The notes: a model not told the origin generated them from the sequence alone. A stretch of DNA of 61,150 nucleotides from Streptomyces sp. NRRL WC-3605 (GCF_001509795.1 NZ_LLZN01000066.1:1-61150); one strand, 5' to 3'. Shown: positions 24,176 through 33,791, numbered from the stretch's first letter. A program made the numbers and translations.

Positions 24176-27100
24176 TTGGTCGACGTCTTCGTCAACTACC
24201 GCACGGACGACGCAGGGTACGCAGCCGCGGCGTGCTACGAGCTGCTGGCACGCGCCTTCGGTCCGGAGCGCGTCTTCCGCGACTGTGTGTCGATGCTGCC
24301 CGGCGAGCTCTACCCGGAGGCGATTCGGCAGGCTCTGGAGGAGACGCGGATCCTGCTGGTGCTCGTGGGACCGAACTGGTTCGCCCCGGACCCGGGCGGC
24401 GGCCGACGACTGGTGGACCGCGAGGACGACTGGGTACGCCGCGAGATCCGCCGTGCGTTCGCGCGGAACATCCGCGTGGTACAGGTGCTGCTCGACGGCG
24501 CGTCTCCCGTCGAGGCGGATCAACTCCCCTCGGACATCGCACGGCTGGCCCACTGCCAGGCGGCGTACGTGAGCCACCGGACTCTCGGCGACGACGTACG
24601 GCGGCTGGTGGCGGACATCACCGACCTGGTCCCGGAACTCGCGCTCCCCGACCTCTTCCCGCCGCAGCGAGACTTGCCCCCCGACCCTCTGCCCAGCCTG
24701 CTCCTGCAAGCCGACTACGGCGTGGTCCCCTTCCAGCGGGCCGACGACGAACTGGACCGGCTGACCGACTGGCTGGCAGCGCAGGACCAAGTCGCCGCCC
24801 GCCTGCTGACCGGCCCGGGCGGCCAGGGCAAGACCCGGCTGGCGACCGAGGCCGTCGAGCGGGCGAAGGCGGACGGATGGACGGCGGGTCTGCTCGCCGA
24901 GGAAGTGCCCGCGCCGGTACTCGACCGCGTCCACGAGTTCAGCGGCCCGGTACTCGTCGTCATCGACTACGCCGAAGCCCGTACCGAGCAGATCGCGAAG
25001 CTCGCGGCACAACTGATCGCCCGGCCCGTCGAACAGGGACCGGCACGACTGCTGCTGCTCGCCAGATCGTCCGGGGTGTGGCCGCATCTGCTCCGCAGCC
25101 ACCGCGACGACCGCGTCTCGCTGCTCTTCACCGACCTGACCGAGCGCGCGCTGCCGCCGGTCGTCACCGAGCCCGGCGACCGACTCGCCGAGTACGCCCG
25201 GGCCCTGGACGCCTTCGCCGCCCTGCTGGGACACCCCGTGCCGTCGACCGCCGCTCCGGACGCCATCGGTTCAGCACGGTACGACCGCGTACTGGATGTG
25301 CACGCCGCCGCGCTGGCGGCACTCCTCGACGAAGCCGCACCGGACGCCGCACCGGCCCGGCGTGATCCGCTGCTGCGCGTGCTCGACCACGAGCGACGCC
25401 ACTGGGCGGCGACGGCGGTGCCGCACGAGCTGTCGACTCCGGGCCGACTACGCCACGACCAGGTGGTCTCGGCCGCCACTCTGTTCACGGCGCACAGCAC
25501 AGCGGAGGCCCGTGAACTGATCACCGCGTTGCCCACGTTCGACGGCGAGGGCTACGAGGTGGTCGAGCGCCACCTGCGCTGGCTCGACTCCCTCTATCCC
25601 GGCCCGGACGCCCTCAACCCGCTGCGGCCGGACCGGCTCGGCGAGGACCTGGTCGCGGCGACGCTCCTCGACCAGCCGGAGTTCCTCGAGTGGGTCGCAC
25701 CGGTGGTGCGGGAGCCCCAGGTCGCGCGTGCGCTGACGGTGCTGGGGCGAGCCGGGCCGCGGTACCCCCACGTCAGGGAGGCGATGGCCGCCCTGCTCGC
25801 CGCCGACCCGGCGGCCAGGCTGCCGCTGGCGATCGGTGTCGCGACGCAACTGCAGGACACCATGCTGGTCGAGGTGCTGAGCGAGGTGAGCGGCGCCGCC
25901 GCCGGGTCGGGGCTCGATCTGGCGGAGTCCGTGATCGACCACCTGCCCGACAGCAGCCTGACTCTGGCCGCGTTCTCGGTGGTCAGTACCCGGGCGGCCC
26001 TCGACGCGGAGCGGCGCAAGGAGCATCCCGACACGGAGACGGTCGCCCAGCTGACGCACGATCTGTCGATGCGGCTGTCTGCCGTCAATCAACACGACAC
26101 GGCACTCGTGCACGCCGCCGAGGCGGTCGCGAGGTACGAGGAACTGGCGGATGGAGACACGGAGTTCAGCCCGGAACTGGGTTCGGCGCTGAACACCCTG
26201 GCATGCGCCTACTCCGGTGCCGGCTTCCCCGAGGAGGGCCTCGACGCGGCAGCCCGCAGCTGCGACCTGCTGAGCCGCGTCGACCACGGCTCCCCCGAGC
26301 ACCGGCAGCTCTACGCCACCGCCCTGACGAACTTCGGGAACGTACTGAGCGACTTGTCCCGTCACCAGGAGGCCGTCGACGCCGCGGAACACGCGTTGCG
26401 GCTGACGACGGCACTCCATGACGAGGCCCCCGAGGAAGACCGGGTGGAGTGTCTGCACCGGCTGGCGAACGCCCAGCACAACCTCTCGGCGATCCGCGCC
26501 GGAGCCGGCCTCCACGCCGGCGCGCTTACCGCTGCCGAGGAGTCGGTGCGCGCCTTCCGGGACCTCGACGCCTCCGACAGCGACCGGTTCCGGGACGCCT
26601 TCGTGCGGGCGCTGGACAACCTCAGCGCCGCCCACTCGGAACTCGGGCAGGCACCGGAGGCGGCCGAGGTCGCGGAGACGGCCCTGCGCCTCGCTCGTGA
26701 CCTGGTGGAACGCCACGGCCAGGGCTATCTCCACTTCCTGGCGGACGCACTGAACAACAGCGGCGCGGCACTTCGGCGGCTCGGCCGCCACGACGAGGCC
26801 GCCGATCGGCTCACGGAGGCCGTGGCGCTCTACCGGACCCTCTCCACGCTCTCCCCGGGCGTCGAGCTGCCCGCGCTCGCCGGCGCGCTCCACAACCTGG
26901 GCAACTGCCTGTTCGAAACCGGTCGGTCGCACAAGGCGCACGACGTCTACGACGAGTCGACCGACATCTACCGCAAGCTCGCCGATCCCCGCCCGGACAC
27001 CCATGAGCCCGACCTCGCCGAGGCCCTCCTGGCCCAGGCCGACGTCCTGCACGACCTGGAGGAGTACGAGGAGGCGCTGGCTCTCGCGGCGGAAGCCGCC

Positions 27101-27937
27101 GCGATCCTGAGGCGACTGGCCGACTCCGGCGGGGCGGTCCTGCGCCGCAAGCTGGCCAGAGCCCTGCTCCTGCTCGCCTTGATCCACGACGACATGGACC
27201 GGGGCCCCGAAGCCGTCGACTACGCGGCGAGCGCCGCAGGTCACGTCGGCGACCTGGTCGCGTCGGCGCCCGAGGACCTTCCGGACCAGCGCGGCGACTG
27301 GGCCACCGCACTCTTCACCCATGGGCGGGTCCTCGACGGCAACGACAACGCGGACCGCGCGGTCGAATCGTTCACACAGGCGACGGACGTGCTGCGCGCC
27401 CTGCTTCGGGAAGCGGACGAAGTCACCCACCGCGACCTGCTCGGCACGGTGCTGCACGCGCACGCCGGGAGCCTGAGCACCTTGGGGCATCACGAGGAGG
27501 CCCTCGCACGCATCGAGGAAGCCGTCCACATCCGTCGCGAGCTGGACCAGACCCTCCCCACCAACCGCCAAGCCCTCTTCGAGTCCCTGAACAACCTGGC
27601 GGACACGCTCAACGACCTCGAACGCCGCCCTGATGCCCTGGCCCCGGCCGACGAGGCGGTGGAAGTGGCGGGCACCCTCCGCGAGGAGGACGACGGCCAG
27701 TCACTGGTCCAGGCCCTGGTGACGCGGGCGTCCGTGCGGGCCGGGGACGAAGAGTCCGCGGTCCAGGACCTGGTCAGAGCCTGGCACGCAGCACTGACCG
27801 CGCAGGACGAGGTCCTCGAGGGCTTCGTCCTGGACGTCCTGGCAGAGCTGCACGACCGACGCCCGCGCCGAACCCGCCGCGCCTGGCGAGCCCTGACAAG
27901 CGAGCCGTACCCACTGCCTCGCCTGCCTCGCCACTGA
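24176..27937 (+). CDS. TIR-STAND NTPase-TPR protein (NLR-like)
   Basis: About 1253 residues. An N-terminal TIR domain (about 1-150) starts VDVFVNYRTDD and contains DDWVRREIRRAF, where Glu90 matches the catalytic Glu of NADase TIRs such as SARM1 (DWVHKEI). It is followed by a STAND/NB-ARC-like NTPase with Walker A GPGGQGKT near residue 213 and Walker B VLVVIDYAE, then about twelve tetratricopeptide-like helical repeats (about 620-1200, for example ALNTLACAYSGAGFPEEGLDAA and ALNNSGAALRRLGRHDEAADRL). TTG at 24176 with GGAG six bases upstream places the TIR at the N-terminus; ATG 24098 is in frame but adds a low-complexity leader with no ribosome site. The domain order matches bacterial NLR-like immune sensors: TPRs sense, the NTPase oligomerises, TIR consumes NAD. 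The function is inferred. Confidence 0.85.
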   Translation: MVDVFVNYRTDDAGYAAAACYELLARAFGPERVFRDCVSMLPGELYPEAIRQALEETRILLVLVGPNWFAPDPGGGRRLVDREDDWVRREIRRAFARNIRVVQVLLDGASPVEADQLPSDIARLAHCQAAYVSHRTLGDDVRRLVADITDLVPELALPDLFPPQRDLPPDPLPSLLLQADYGVVPFQRADDELDRLTDWLAAQDQVAARLLTGPGGQGKTRLATEAVERAKADGWTAGLLAEEVPAPVLDRVHEFSGPVLVVIDYAEARTEQIAKLAAQLIARPVEQGPARLLLLARSSGVWPHLLRSHRDDRVSLLFTDLTERALPPVVTEPGDRLAEYARALDAFAALLGHPVPSTAAPDAIGSARYDRVLDVHAAALAALLDEAAPDAAPARRDPLLRVLDHERRHWAATAVPHELSTPGRLRHDQVVSAATLFTAHSTAEARELITALPTFDGEGYEVVERHLRWLDSLYPGPDALNPLRPDRLGEDLVAATLLDQPEFLEWVAPVVREPQVARALTVLGRAGPRYPHVREAMAALLAADPAARLPLAIGVATQLQDTMLVEVLSEVSGAAAGSGLDLAESVIDHLPDSSLTLAAFSVVSTRAALDAERRKEHPDTETVAQLTHDLSMRLSAVNQHDTALVHAAEAVARYEELADGDTEFSPELGSALNTLACAYSGAGFPEEGLDAAARSCDLLSRVDHGSPEHRQLYATALTNFGNVLSDLSRHQEAVDAAEHALRLTTALHDEAPEEDRVECLHRLANAQHNLSAIRAGAGLHAGALTAAEESVRAFRDLDASDSDRFRDAFVRALDNLSAAHSELGQAPEAAEVAETALRLARDLVERHGQGYLHFLADALNNSGAALRRLGRHDEAADRLTEAVALYRTLSTLSPGVELPALAGALHNLGNCLFETGRSHKAHDVYDESTDIYRKLADPRPDTHEPDLAEALLAQADVLHDLEEYEEALALAAEAAAILRRLADSGGAVLRRKLARALLLLALIHDDMDRGPEAVDYAASAAGHVGDLVASAPEDLPDQRGDWATALFTHGRVLDGNDNADRAVESFTQATDVLRALLREADEVTHRDLLGTVLHAHAGSLSTLGHHEEALARIEEAVHIRRELDQTLPTNRQALFESLNNLADTLNDLERRPDALAPADEAVEVAGTLREEDDGQSLVQALVTRASVRAGDEESAVQDLVRAWHAALTAQDEVLEGFVLDVLAELHDRRPRRTRRAWRALTSEPYPLPRLPRH

Positions 27938-28062
27938 GCGACGGTCCACCACGTCGTCACCACACGACCGGCCGCCCGGCACGTGCGTACAGCCTGGCTG
28001 GTGTGCCGACCGCGCGGTGTGTCTCGCGTCTGCGGCAGACTCCGGGCTGTTGAATTCACTGT

Positions 28063-29427
28063 ATGACTAAAAGTGACAACATGGCACTTTTCGGTAACCG
28101 ATTCCTGACGGTGCCCGCTCCCTCCGAGACCTTCCCCGAGGAAGGCATGACCGCGACGGACGCGATGAGGCTCGTGGACGTTGATCTCGCCATGGAGGGC
28201 GATCCGCAGCGCAATCTGGCCACGTTCGTCACCACGTGGATGGAGCCGGAAGCCCAGCGGCTGATCGCCGAGAACCTGCACCGCAATTTCATCGACCATG
28301 CGGAATACCCCATCTCCGCCGAGATCGAGCAGCGCTGCGTGCGCATGCTCGCCGACCTTTTCCACGCGCCCGGCAGGACGTCCGGATGCCGGACCCAGGG
28401 CTCCTCCGAAGCGATCATGCTCGGCGCGCTGTCGCTGAAGTGGAAGTGGCGCGAGCGCCGCCAGGCGGCGGGCCTCTCGACCGACCGGCCCAACCTGATC
28501 TTCGGCGGTGACGTCCACGTCGTGTGGGAGAAGTTCTGCCGCTACTTCGACGTCGAGCCCAGGATCGTGCCGCTTGCGGAGGACAAGTACACGATCGGCC
28601 CGGAAGACGTGGCGCCCCACCTCGACGAGAACACGATCGGTGTCGTCGCTGTCCTCGGCACCACCTTCACCGGGCACATGGACGACGTCGTCGGGATCGA
28701 CGAACTCCTGCGGGACGTGCGCAACAAACGGGACCTGGACATTCCGATCCATGTCGACGGCGCCAGCGGCGCGTTCGTGTGGCCCTTCCTCTACCCCGAG
28801 TCGAAGTGGGACTTCCGGCTCGAGCAGGTCCGTTCGATCAACGTCTCGGGACACAAGTACGGACTGGTCTACCCCGGCATCGGATGGCTGGTCTTCCGTG
28901 AACAGTCCGACCTCCCCAAGGACCTCGTCTTCCACGAGAACTACCTGGGCAAGACCGACGCGACGTTCACGCTCAACTTCTCCACCGGTGCGTCGATGGT
29001 GCTCGCGCAGTACTACAACTTCGTGCGGCTCGGCCGCCAGGGCTACACCTACATCATGGAGATGATGCAGAAGAACGCCCGCGCACTGGCGGACAATCTG
29101 CGCAGCAGCGGCCGCTTCGAGGTGATCGGGAGCGACCTCGAGCAGCTGCCGCTGGTCGCCTTCCGCCTCGCCGGCGACCACGCCTACGACGAGTCCGACC
29201 TCGCCTGGCAGCTCTCGGCCGAGCGTGGCTGGATGGTGCCGGCCTACACCCTCCCGCCCAACGCGGAACGGGTGAAGATCATGCGCGCCCTGGTCAAGGA
29301 GACTCTGAGCCGCGAACAGATCGACCGCCTGGCCCAGGACATCGCCGACGCATGCCGCACGCTGGACGACAAGGGAGCGACCCACAGCACCGAGCGGACC
29401 CAGGTCAAACGCGGCACCGGCTACTGA
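28063..29427 (+). CDS. Glutamate decarboxylase (PLP-dependent)
   Basis: A 454-residue group II decarboxylase that converts glutamate to 4-aminobutyrate. The PLP-binding lysine is Lys265 in VSGHKYGLVYPG, the Asp/Ala pair that contacts the ring is in HVDGASGAF, and the substrate/PLP region is GRTSGCRTQGSSEAIMLG. It has full family length and the glutamate-decarboxylase N-terminal region. The start could be ATG 28063 or ATG 28081 (MALFGNRF); neither has a strong ribosome site, and the upstream stretch is unusually AT-rich (TTGAATTCACTGTATGACTA). No antiporter gene lies next to it. Confidence 0.94.
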   Translation: MTKSDNMALFGNRFLTVPAPSETFPEEGMTATDAMRLVDVDLAMEGDPQRNLATFVTTWMEPEAQRLIAENLHRNFIDHAEYPISAEIEQRCVRMLADLFHAPGRTSGCRTQGSSEAIMLGALSLKWKWRERRQAAGLSTDRPNLIFGGDVHVVWEKFCRYFDVEPRIVPLAEDKYTIGPEDVAPHLDENTIGVVAVLGTTFTGHMDDVVGIDELLRDVRNKRDLDIPIHVDGASGAFVWPFLYPESKWDFRLEQVRSINVSGHKYGLVYPGIGWLVFREQSDLPKDLVFHENYLGKTDATFTLNFSTGASMVLAQYYNFVRLGRQGYTYIMEMMQKNARALADNLRSSGRFEVIGSDLEQLPLVAFRLAGDHAYDESDLAWQLSAERGWMVPAYTLPPNAERVKIMRALVKETLSREQIDRLAQDIADACRTLDDKGATHSTERTQVKRGTGY

Positions 29428-29701
29428 CGCACCGCGTCGAGCCCCGCTCGCGCCCGCTCGATGCCGGCGCGCCCTGACGGCAACGCGGGTGGACGGACTC
29501 TGCGGACGCCCGACGCAGCCGACCACCTTCCCACCTCAGTACCGCTGCGGCGGCTGATGCGCCGAACGCTCGTACTCTCCCGCCGCTCCCTGTTCGGTCT
29601 GGTGCCGACGCGGTGCTGGTGAGCCCCCCGCGGCACTGTCAGTGCGTATCGCTAAGGTCGCCGGCACCGAGAGTTGAGCAGAGAACCATCAGGGGGACTT
29701 C

Positions 29702-30262
29702 ATGGCGAGCGGGATCACGGCGGCTGTTGTGGACGCGTGGGACGAGATCGAACGGTGGTACGAGGCCCAGGGTGCCGCGCATCTGATCCTGCCCCCAGCC
29801 TCCGACGAGCAGATCGCCGCCCTCGAGAAGTCGCTCGGCATCGAGCTGCCTGAGGCGGTCACCGCCTCGCTGCGGCGGCACAACGGATCGACGGACGGCG
29901 GCTGGCCCACGGGCACGCTGTTGTCGTGCGACGGCATCCTGCGAGAAGTGGGTGTGTGGCGCGAGCTCCTCACCAGCGGCGACTTCGACGACGTCAAGGA
30001 CTTCGTCGCGGAAGGCGAGGCACTCAAAGCGGGCTGGTGGCAGCTCGGTTGGGTCTCGCTCGATGCAGACGGCGGCGGAAACGGCGCGGTGCTGGACCTG
30101 TCGCCGGGTCCGGGGGGAAAGGTCGGGCAGGTCATCGACATGGACCACGAAACCGGGCCGAGCGGTCCCGTGGCGAGTGACTTCGTCGGATACCTGACGG
30201 CGATAGCCACCCGGCTGGGCGACTTCGCAGTGGTCGACGGACAGTACGTCGAGGAACAGTAG
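29702..30262 (+). CDS. SMI1/KNR4-family protein
   Basis: A 186-residue protein with the SMI1/KNR4 fold signature: PPASDEQIAALEKSLGIELPEAVTASLRRHNGSTDG, then a WQLGWVSLDADGGGNGAVLDLSPG segment, and a C-terminal SDFVGYLTAIATRL. In bacteria these proteins often act as immunity proteins to polymorphic toxins, though no toxin gene is adjacent. GGGGGACTTC lies just before the ATG. It sits immediately left of the tRNA-Arg fragment that may mark an island boundary. Confidence 0.85.
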   Translation: MASGITAAVVDAWDEIERWYEAQGAAHLILPPASDEQIAALEKSLGIELPEAVTASLRRHNGSTDGGWPTGTLLSCDGILREVGVWRELLTSGDFDDVKDFVAEGEALKAGWWQLGWVSLDADGGGNGAVLDLSPGPGGKVGQVIDMDHETGPSGPVASDFVGYLTAIATRLGDFAVVDGQYVEEQ

Positions 30263-30273
30263 CGGGGCCCATC

Positions 30274-30299
30274 CGAACCTGCGACACCCGCTTCAGGAG
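30274..30299 (-). repeat. Fragment of tRNA-Arg(CCT), possible att-site remnant
   Basis: Twenty bases at 30274-30293 are identical, in the same orientation, to 36125-36144 inside the intact tRNA-Arg gene (part of the T arm, variable loop and anticodon arm). After one mismatch five more bases match. The rest of the tRNA is not present here. A tRNA segment of this kind is the usual core of a tyrosine-integrase attachment site. No integrase gene is seen between the two copies. Confidence 0.6.
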
Positions 30300-30440
30300 C
30301 TGGATCCGTTCCCTAGGGGGCGGGGCGGGGCGACAGGGGAGGCGATCCTGCAGACGTCGCTGCGGGTGGCGCCAGGAGTAGCGTGGGGGCTGCGGGGCGG
30401 GGTCCCGTCGTCGCACCGGCCCTACAGACGGGTGGTCACC

Positions 30441-30923
30441 ATGACCAGCTCGGATACACCACCTGTTCCCCGGCGTCTGCCCAGTGGCGCCCACGAGGCC
30501 GTGCGGCCGGGATCCGCGCTTCTCCGGCTGGAGACGACCGAATCACGCAAAGGCGTCCTCGACGGCGCGTGGTGGCCTCGCTCGCGTGACATCGGCGCCG
30601 AGCTGCCCGCCCTGCTGAGCGCCCTCGTCACCCACCTCGGCCCCGTGTCCCGTGTGGGGCTGGATGCCACCGCCTGGGAGGGTCTCCCGACGCGTGTCGT
30701 CGTGGACGACCACGTGGTGCACGTCGACTCCTTCCCGGTCGGTGACGACACGGTGCTGATCACCCGGGGTGACCGGGACATCTTCTCGCTGATGGTCGTC
30801 CCGCCCTACGCGACACCCGATGCCGCCCGCGCCGCGATGGCCCAGGCGGTCCGGGCGGACAACGTCAGCGACGCGGAGCAGATCCTCATCGACACGGGGA
30901 GCGGGCACGGTCCTCTGGGCTGA
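30441..30923 (+). CDS. DUF5994-family protein (paralogue 1)
   Basis: A 160-residue protein with the family core GVLDGAWWPRSRDIGAELPALLSAL, followed by a beta-rich middle (VSRVGLDATAWEGLPTRVVVDDHVVHVDSF) and the motif LMVVPPYATPDAARAAM. Two further copies of the family lie at 31671-32267 and 33792-34304 on the other strand. The family has no established biochemical role; here it keeps company with STAS and PP2C proteins of the sigma-factor partner-switching type. The 178 bp upstream contain the tRNA fragment and a very G-rich stretch. Confidence 0.85.
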   Translation: MTSSDTPPVPRRLPSGAHEAVRPGSALLRLETTESRKGVLDGAWWPRSRDIGAELPALLSALVTHLGPVSRVGLDATAWEGLPTRVVVDDHVVHVDSFPVGDDTVLITRGDRDIFSLMVVPPYATPDAARAAMAQAVRADNVSDAEQILIDTGSGHGPLG

Positions 30924-31011
30924 GGGGTCGGGGCGCGACCGGCGTACGACTTGACCGCTGCACCAGCGCTCTCCGTCTGGCGGCCCGTTCCCTGGGGCGC
31001 CTCTGCCGACG

Positions 31012-31359
31012 TCAGGCCCGCTGAGGGCGCGCCCCTCCCGGCCTCATCGGGTAGAGCAGACCATCGGAGCCCGTGTCCATGAGCAGTCGTTCGGTCTGCG
31101 GGGAGGGGTGGTGCAGCAGGAGGAACGCCTGGGCCTCGGCGGCTTGCTCGGACACGTCGAGGAAGACGCTCAGGCCGCTGTCGTCACAGCGGTCGACGGT
31201 GGTCAGATCGACGTCGATGAGGGTGATGCCGTCCCGCAGACACTGCTCCAGAGCGGCGCGCACCCGGGGCGCGGTGACGGGGTCGATCACACCGGCCAGG
31301 GTGACCAGGGCCCGCGCGCCCCGGTCGTGCCGGTAGATGTTCAGCTGCGGAAGAGTCAT
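31012..31359 (-). CDS. STAS-domain anti-sigma-factor antagonist-like protein, Asp at phosphosite
   Basis: A 115-residue single STAS domain (LNIYRHDRGARALVTLAGVIDPVTAPRVRAALEQCL, then LIDVDLTTVDRCDDSGLSVFL). In SpoIIAA-type antagonists the phosphorylated serine follows the Asp in DSSGL; here the motif is DDSGL, so position 60 is Asp, which may mimic the phosphorylated (inactive) state. The short C-terminus is Arg-rich. It should bind a switch-kinase anti-sigma factor if one exists, but no HATPase gene is in the window. Confidence 0.88.
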   Translation of the reverse strand: MTLPQLNIYRHDRGARALVTLAGVIDPVTAPRVRAALEQCLRDGITLIDVDLTTVDRCDDSGLSVFLDVSEQAAEAQAFLLLHHPSPQTERLLMDTGSDGLLYPMRPGGARPQRA

Positions 31360-31370
31360 GACGCCTCGGT

Positions 31371-31661
31371 TCAGATGCTCGGGTCCTCGGGTGCTCCAGA
31401 GCCTGCGTCCACGCCCCGGGCTCGCGTCGCCGCGGGCCGGGGCGGTGGGGCCAGGCGGCCGGGAGGCCGGCCGGAGGCCCGGATACCGACCCAGGACGCG
31501 GGGTCCGGCTGGGGCGCGCCACGGCCACGGCGATCAGGCCGCGGGGTGCTGTACCGGTACACCGCGATTCTGTGGGCGTGCTGGAGCCCGAGCCGGTGGA
31601 TCACGTACGCCGCCACTGCGACGAGGACCAGGAAGGCGAGGGCTGTCAGGAAGGCGTTCAT
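31371..31661 (-). CDS. Small protein with N-terminal membrane segment
   Basis: A 96-residue protein with one strong N-terminal transmembrane segment (MNAFLTALAFLVLVAVAAYVIHRLG) and a basic Pro/Arg/Ala-rich cytosolic tail of low complexity. GAGGTGCCGCC precedes the ATG, and it lies between the STAS gene and the second DUF5994 gene on the same strand with short gaps, so it is probably part of that operon. The family is not recognised. Confidence 0.6.
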   Translation of the reverse strand: MNAFLTALAFLVLVAVAAYVIHRLGLQHAHRIAVYRYSTPRPDRRGRGAPQPDPASWVGIRASGRPPGRLAPPPRPAATRARGVDAGSGAPEDPSI

Positions 31662-31670
31662 GGCGGCACC

Positions 31671-32267
31671 TCACCCACCGATGATCAGCCGGCTGCCGGG
31701 CCCTGGCGGACCGGTCCGTCCGGTGGCGGCCGCGGACACCGCCGAGGCACCGCCCTCGTACTCCCATGCCTCGTCCGGGTCCAATGGCCGGTCAGTGGCC
31801 GGGACGCCGTGCAGGGCCTCCTCAGCGTCGATGAGCGCGCTTGCGGTCAGGGGCGGACCGTCGCCCTCGGACGCGGCCGCCATCAGCCGGGCCGCCGACT
31901 CCGCCCCGGTCCCGGGCGGGATGACGAGGAGATCCCAACGGCCGGTGCCGTAGGAGAGCAGCAGCAGCTTGTGCGGGTCGATCTCCGGCGTGAACCAGCC
32001 GACTTTGACGGTGTGTCCGCTCACGGGGATCGCACGGGGGATGACCGGCCAGTGCTCCGGGTTGACGGCGATGCGGGTGATGCGGCCCCACAAGGGATCC
32101 AACACATCCGTGAGCGCGGGCAGTTCACTGGACAGGTTCCGGGACCGCGGCCACCACGCTCCGTCCAGCAGCCCGCGGGAACCGCCGTCGCTCTTCAGCG
32201 CGAGACGCGCGGCCGGGGCTGCGACGGGCTCGTGGTGCGGCAGGGGTTGATGCAAGATCGCCGACAT
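31671..32267 (-). CDS. DUF5994-family protein (paralogue 2)
   Basis: A 198-residue protein with the core GLLDGAWWPRSRNLSSELPALTDVL, then WGRITRIAVNPEHWPVIPR and WDLLVIPPGTGAESAARLM. Unlike paralogue 1 it has a longer C-terminal tail rich in Gly/Ala/Pro (GGASAVSAAATGRTGPPGPG). The start is set at ATG 32267 (MSAILHQPLP); an upstream in-frame ATG exists but would overlap the 58-bp repeat at 32311-32368, which more likely belongs to the promoter or leader region. First gene of an apparent operon with the small membrane protein and STAS genes. Confidence 0.82.
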   Translation of the reverse strand: MSAILHQPLPHHEPVAAPAARLALKSDGGSRGLLDGAWWPRSRNLSSELPALTDVLDPLWGRITRIAVNPEHWPVIPRAIPVSGHTVKVGWFTPEIDPHKLLLLSYGTGRWDLLVIPPGTGAESAARLMAAASEGDGPPLTASALIDAEEALHGVPATDRPLDPDEAWEYEGGASAVSAAATGRTGPPGPGSRLIIGG

Positions 32268-32310
32268 GGCGCGGACCCGTCTCCGGGGCCACCTGTGCGA
32301 CGGCCCGGTG

Positions 32311-32368
32311 TCGTCCTTCGCCGGGGACGACCCGGCGTGGAAGCCGGTGTGCGAGATGCCCTCGGTAC
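32311..32368 (-). repeat. 58-bp duplicated element upstream of DUF5994 paralogue 2 (copy A)
   Basis: Matches 51 of 58 positions with 35585-35642, in the same orientation, without gaps. Both copies sit about 45-50 bp upstream of the start codon of a minus-strand gene (DUF5994 paralogue 2 here, the STAS-GNAT gene there). This placement suggests a shared promoter or operator rather than coding sequence. Confidence 0.65.
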
Positions 32369-32469
32369 TGCCCACACTACTCCGCGTTCACCGGCGGCGA
32401 GGGGTAGTGGTCGCACGGATGTGCGGTACTTGCCGCCGTGCGACGGTGACGGACGGCGGGGACGAGAGG

Positions 32470-33727
32470 TCAGCCGCGCCACTCCGCCATGAGGAGCGTC
32501 GCGTCGTCGCTGGTCTGTCCGCCCCGCGCCCGCTTGAGCGTGTGGGACAGCGACCGCGTCACCGCCCGGATGCCGCGGCCGGTCCTCTCCAGCTGGTTCA
32601 CACAGTCGATCAGCTGGTCCTCGCCGAACTCCTCCCCGCCGCTCTTGTGTTCCTCGACCACGCCGTCGGTGAAGCAGAGGACCCGGTCCCCGGGCATCAG
32701 CCCCAGTTCGCTCACCCGAGGCTCCGCACCGCCCAGTCCGACGGGAAGGGTCGTCGGGGCGACCAGACGCTGTGCGACGCGATGGTCACGGACCAGGATC
32801 GGCGGCGGGTGCCCGGCATTGACCCACTGCACCCGCCCCGTCGTCGTGTCCAGCTGCATCATCTGCGCGGTGACGAAGTGCTCGGGACCGAACTGCTCTG
32901 CCGCGGTCCATGAAGGCGTAGATCTCCGGCAGTCCGATGCCTGCGCGGCGGGCGTGGCGGTAGGCGCCGATGGCCACCGTGGCCATCGTGGCCGCGTCCA
33001 GTCCGTGGCCCATCGCGTCGATCATGACCACGTGGAGGACGTCGCCGTTCAACGCGTAGTCGGAGCTGTCGCCGCCCGTGTCGTAGGCGGGTTCCAGGAT
33101 CCCGGCCACGGCGACCCGGGGCATGATCATGGCCAGCGGTGGCAGCAGGGACCACTGGATCTCCGCGGCGACGCTCATGCCCTCATCGCGTCGGACGTCG
33201 AAGAACAGGTCGGAGTAGCCGTGCTTGGTCACCAGAAGGTCGGCCACCAGGCCGGAGATTCTGAGCAGGAGGCGGCGGTCGTCGTCATCGACGCTGTCCA
33301 GCGTCACCGCCATGACTCCCACCTGGTCGCCGCCGTCCAGCAGGGGCAGATGGACCCGGACGCCGTATTCCTGAGTCACCTCCACGGGGACGGCGTCGAG
33401 AAAGCAGCGGCCCGCCTCGGAGTCGTCGATCATCTGCGGTTCCCCGCCGGTGAGGCCCTCCCCGGGCAGGGGTACGAGCACCAACTGGCCGTAGTCCTGC
33501 AACAGCACCTGCGGACGGCGGCCACCGAGCCGTTCCAGCACGTCGGCGACCAGCGGCCCGATGAGGTGGGGCGGGAGTTCGTGCGCGCTGTCCAGGATCT
33601 TTCCGAGGAGCGCTTCCCCGAAGCTCTCGGACCGGTCCCCGCGCCGTCGTGCCGGCATCCCCTCACCTGCCGCGGTCACACTTCGGGCGGGGGCGGCCCC
33701 GGATGCCAAAGGTCGTGTCGGTGCCAT
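32470..33727 (-). pseudogene. PP2C/SpoIIE-family phosphatase, frameshifted
   Basis: Two overlapping frames together encode one phosphatase. The upstream frame runs from 33727 (or ATG 33658) through the N-terminal sensor-like region and motifs AYDTGGDSSDY and MIDAMGHGLDAATMATVAIG up to EIYAFMDR. The downstream frame continues EQFGPEHFVTAQMMQLD, WVNAGHPPPI, GDRVLCFTDGVVEE and QTSDDATLL to the stop at 32470. The break is at about 32901-32907 in a CG-rich run (CCGCGG), where adding one base or two lost CG bases would restore reading. All metal-binding motifs are present across the two halves. It may be a true pseudogene or a sequencing error. The enzyme would dephosphorylate STAS antagonists. Confidence 0.82.
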
Positions 33728-33791
33728 GGCTCCATCATGCGGTCGTGGACCTCGGCCCGCCGGTCACGCGGAGTCGGCCGAGACCTGCTGC

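Noticed and set aside
32470..32862. A separate small phosphatase gene starting MMQLDTTTGRV
   Set aside because: It contains only the second half of the PP2C fold, and its upstream frame continues the same fold past the frameshift; it is the 3' part of the broken gene.
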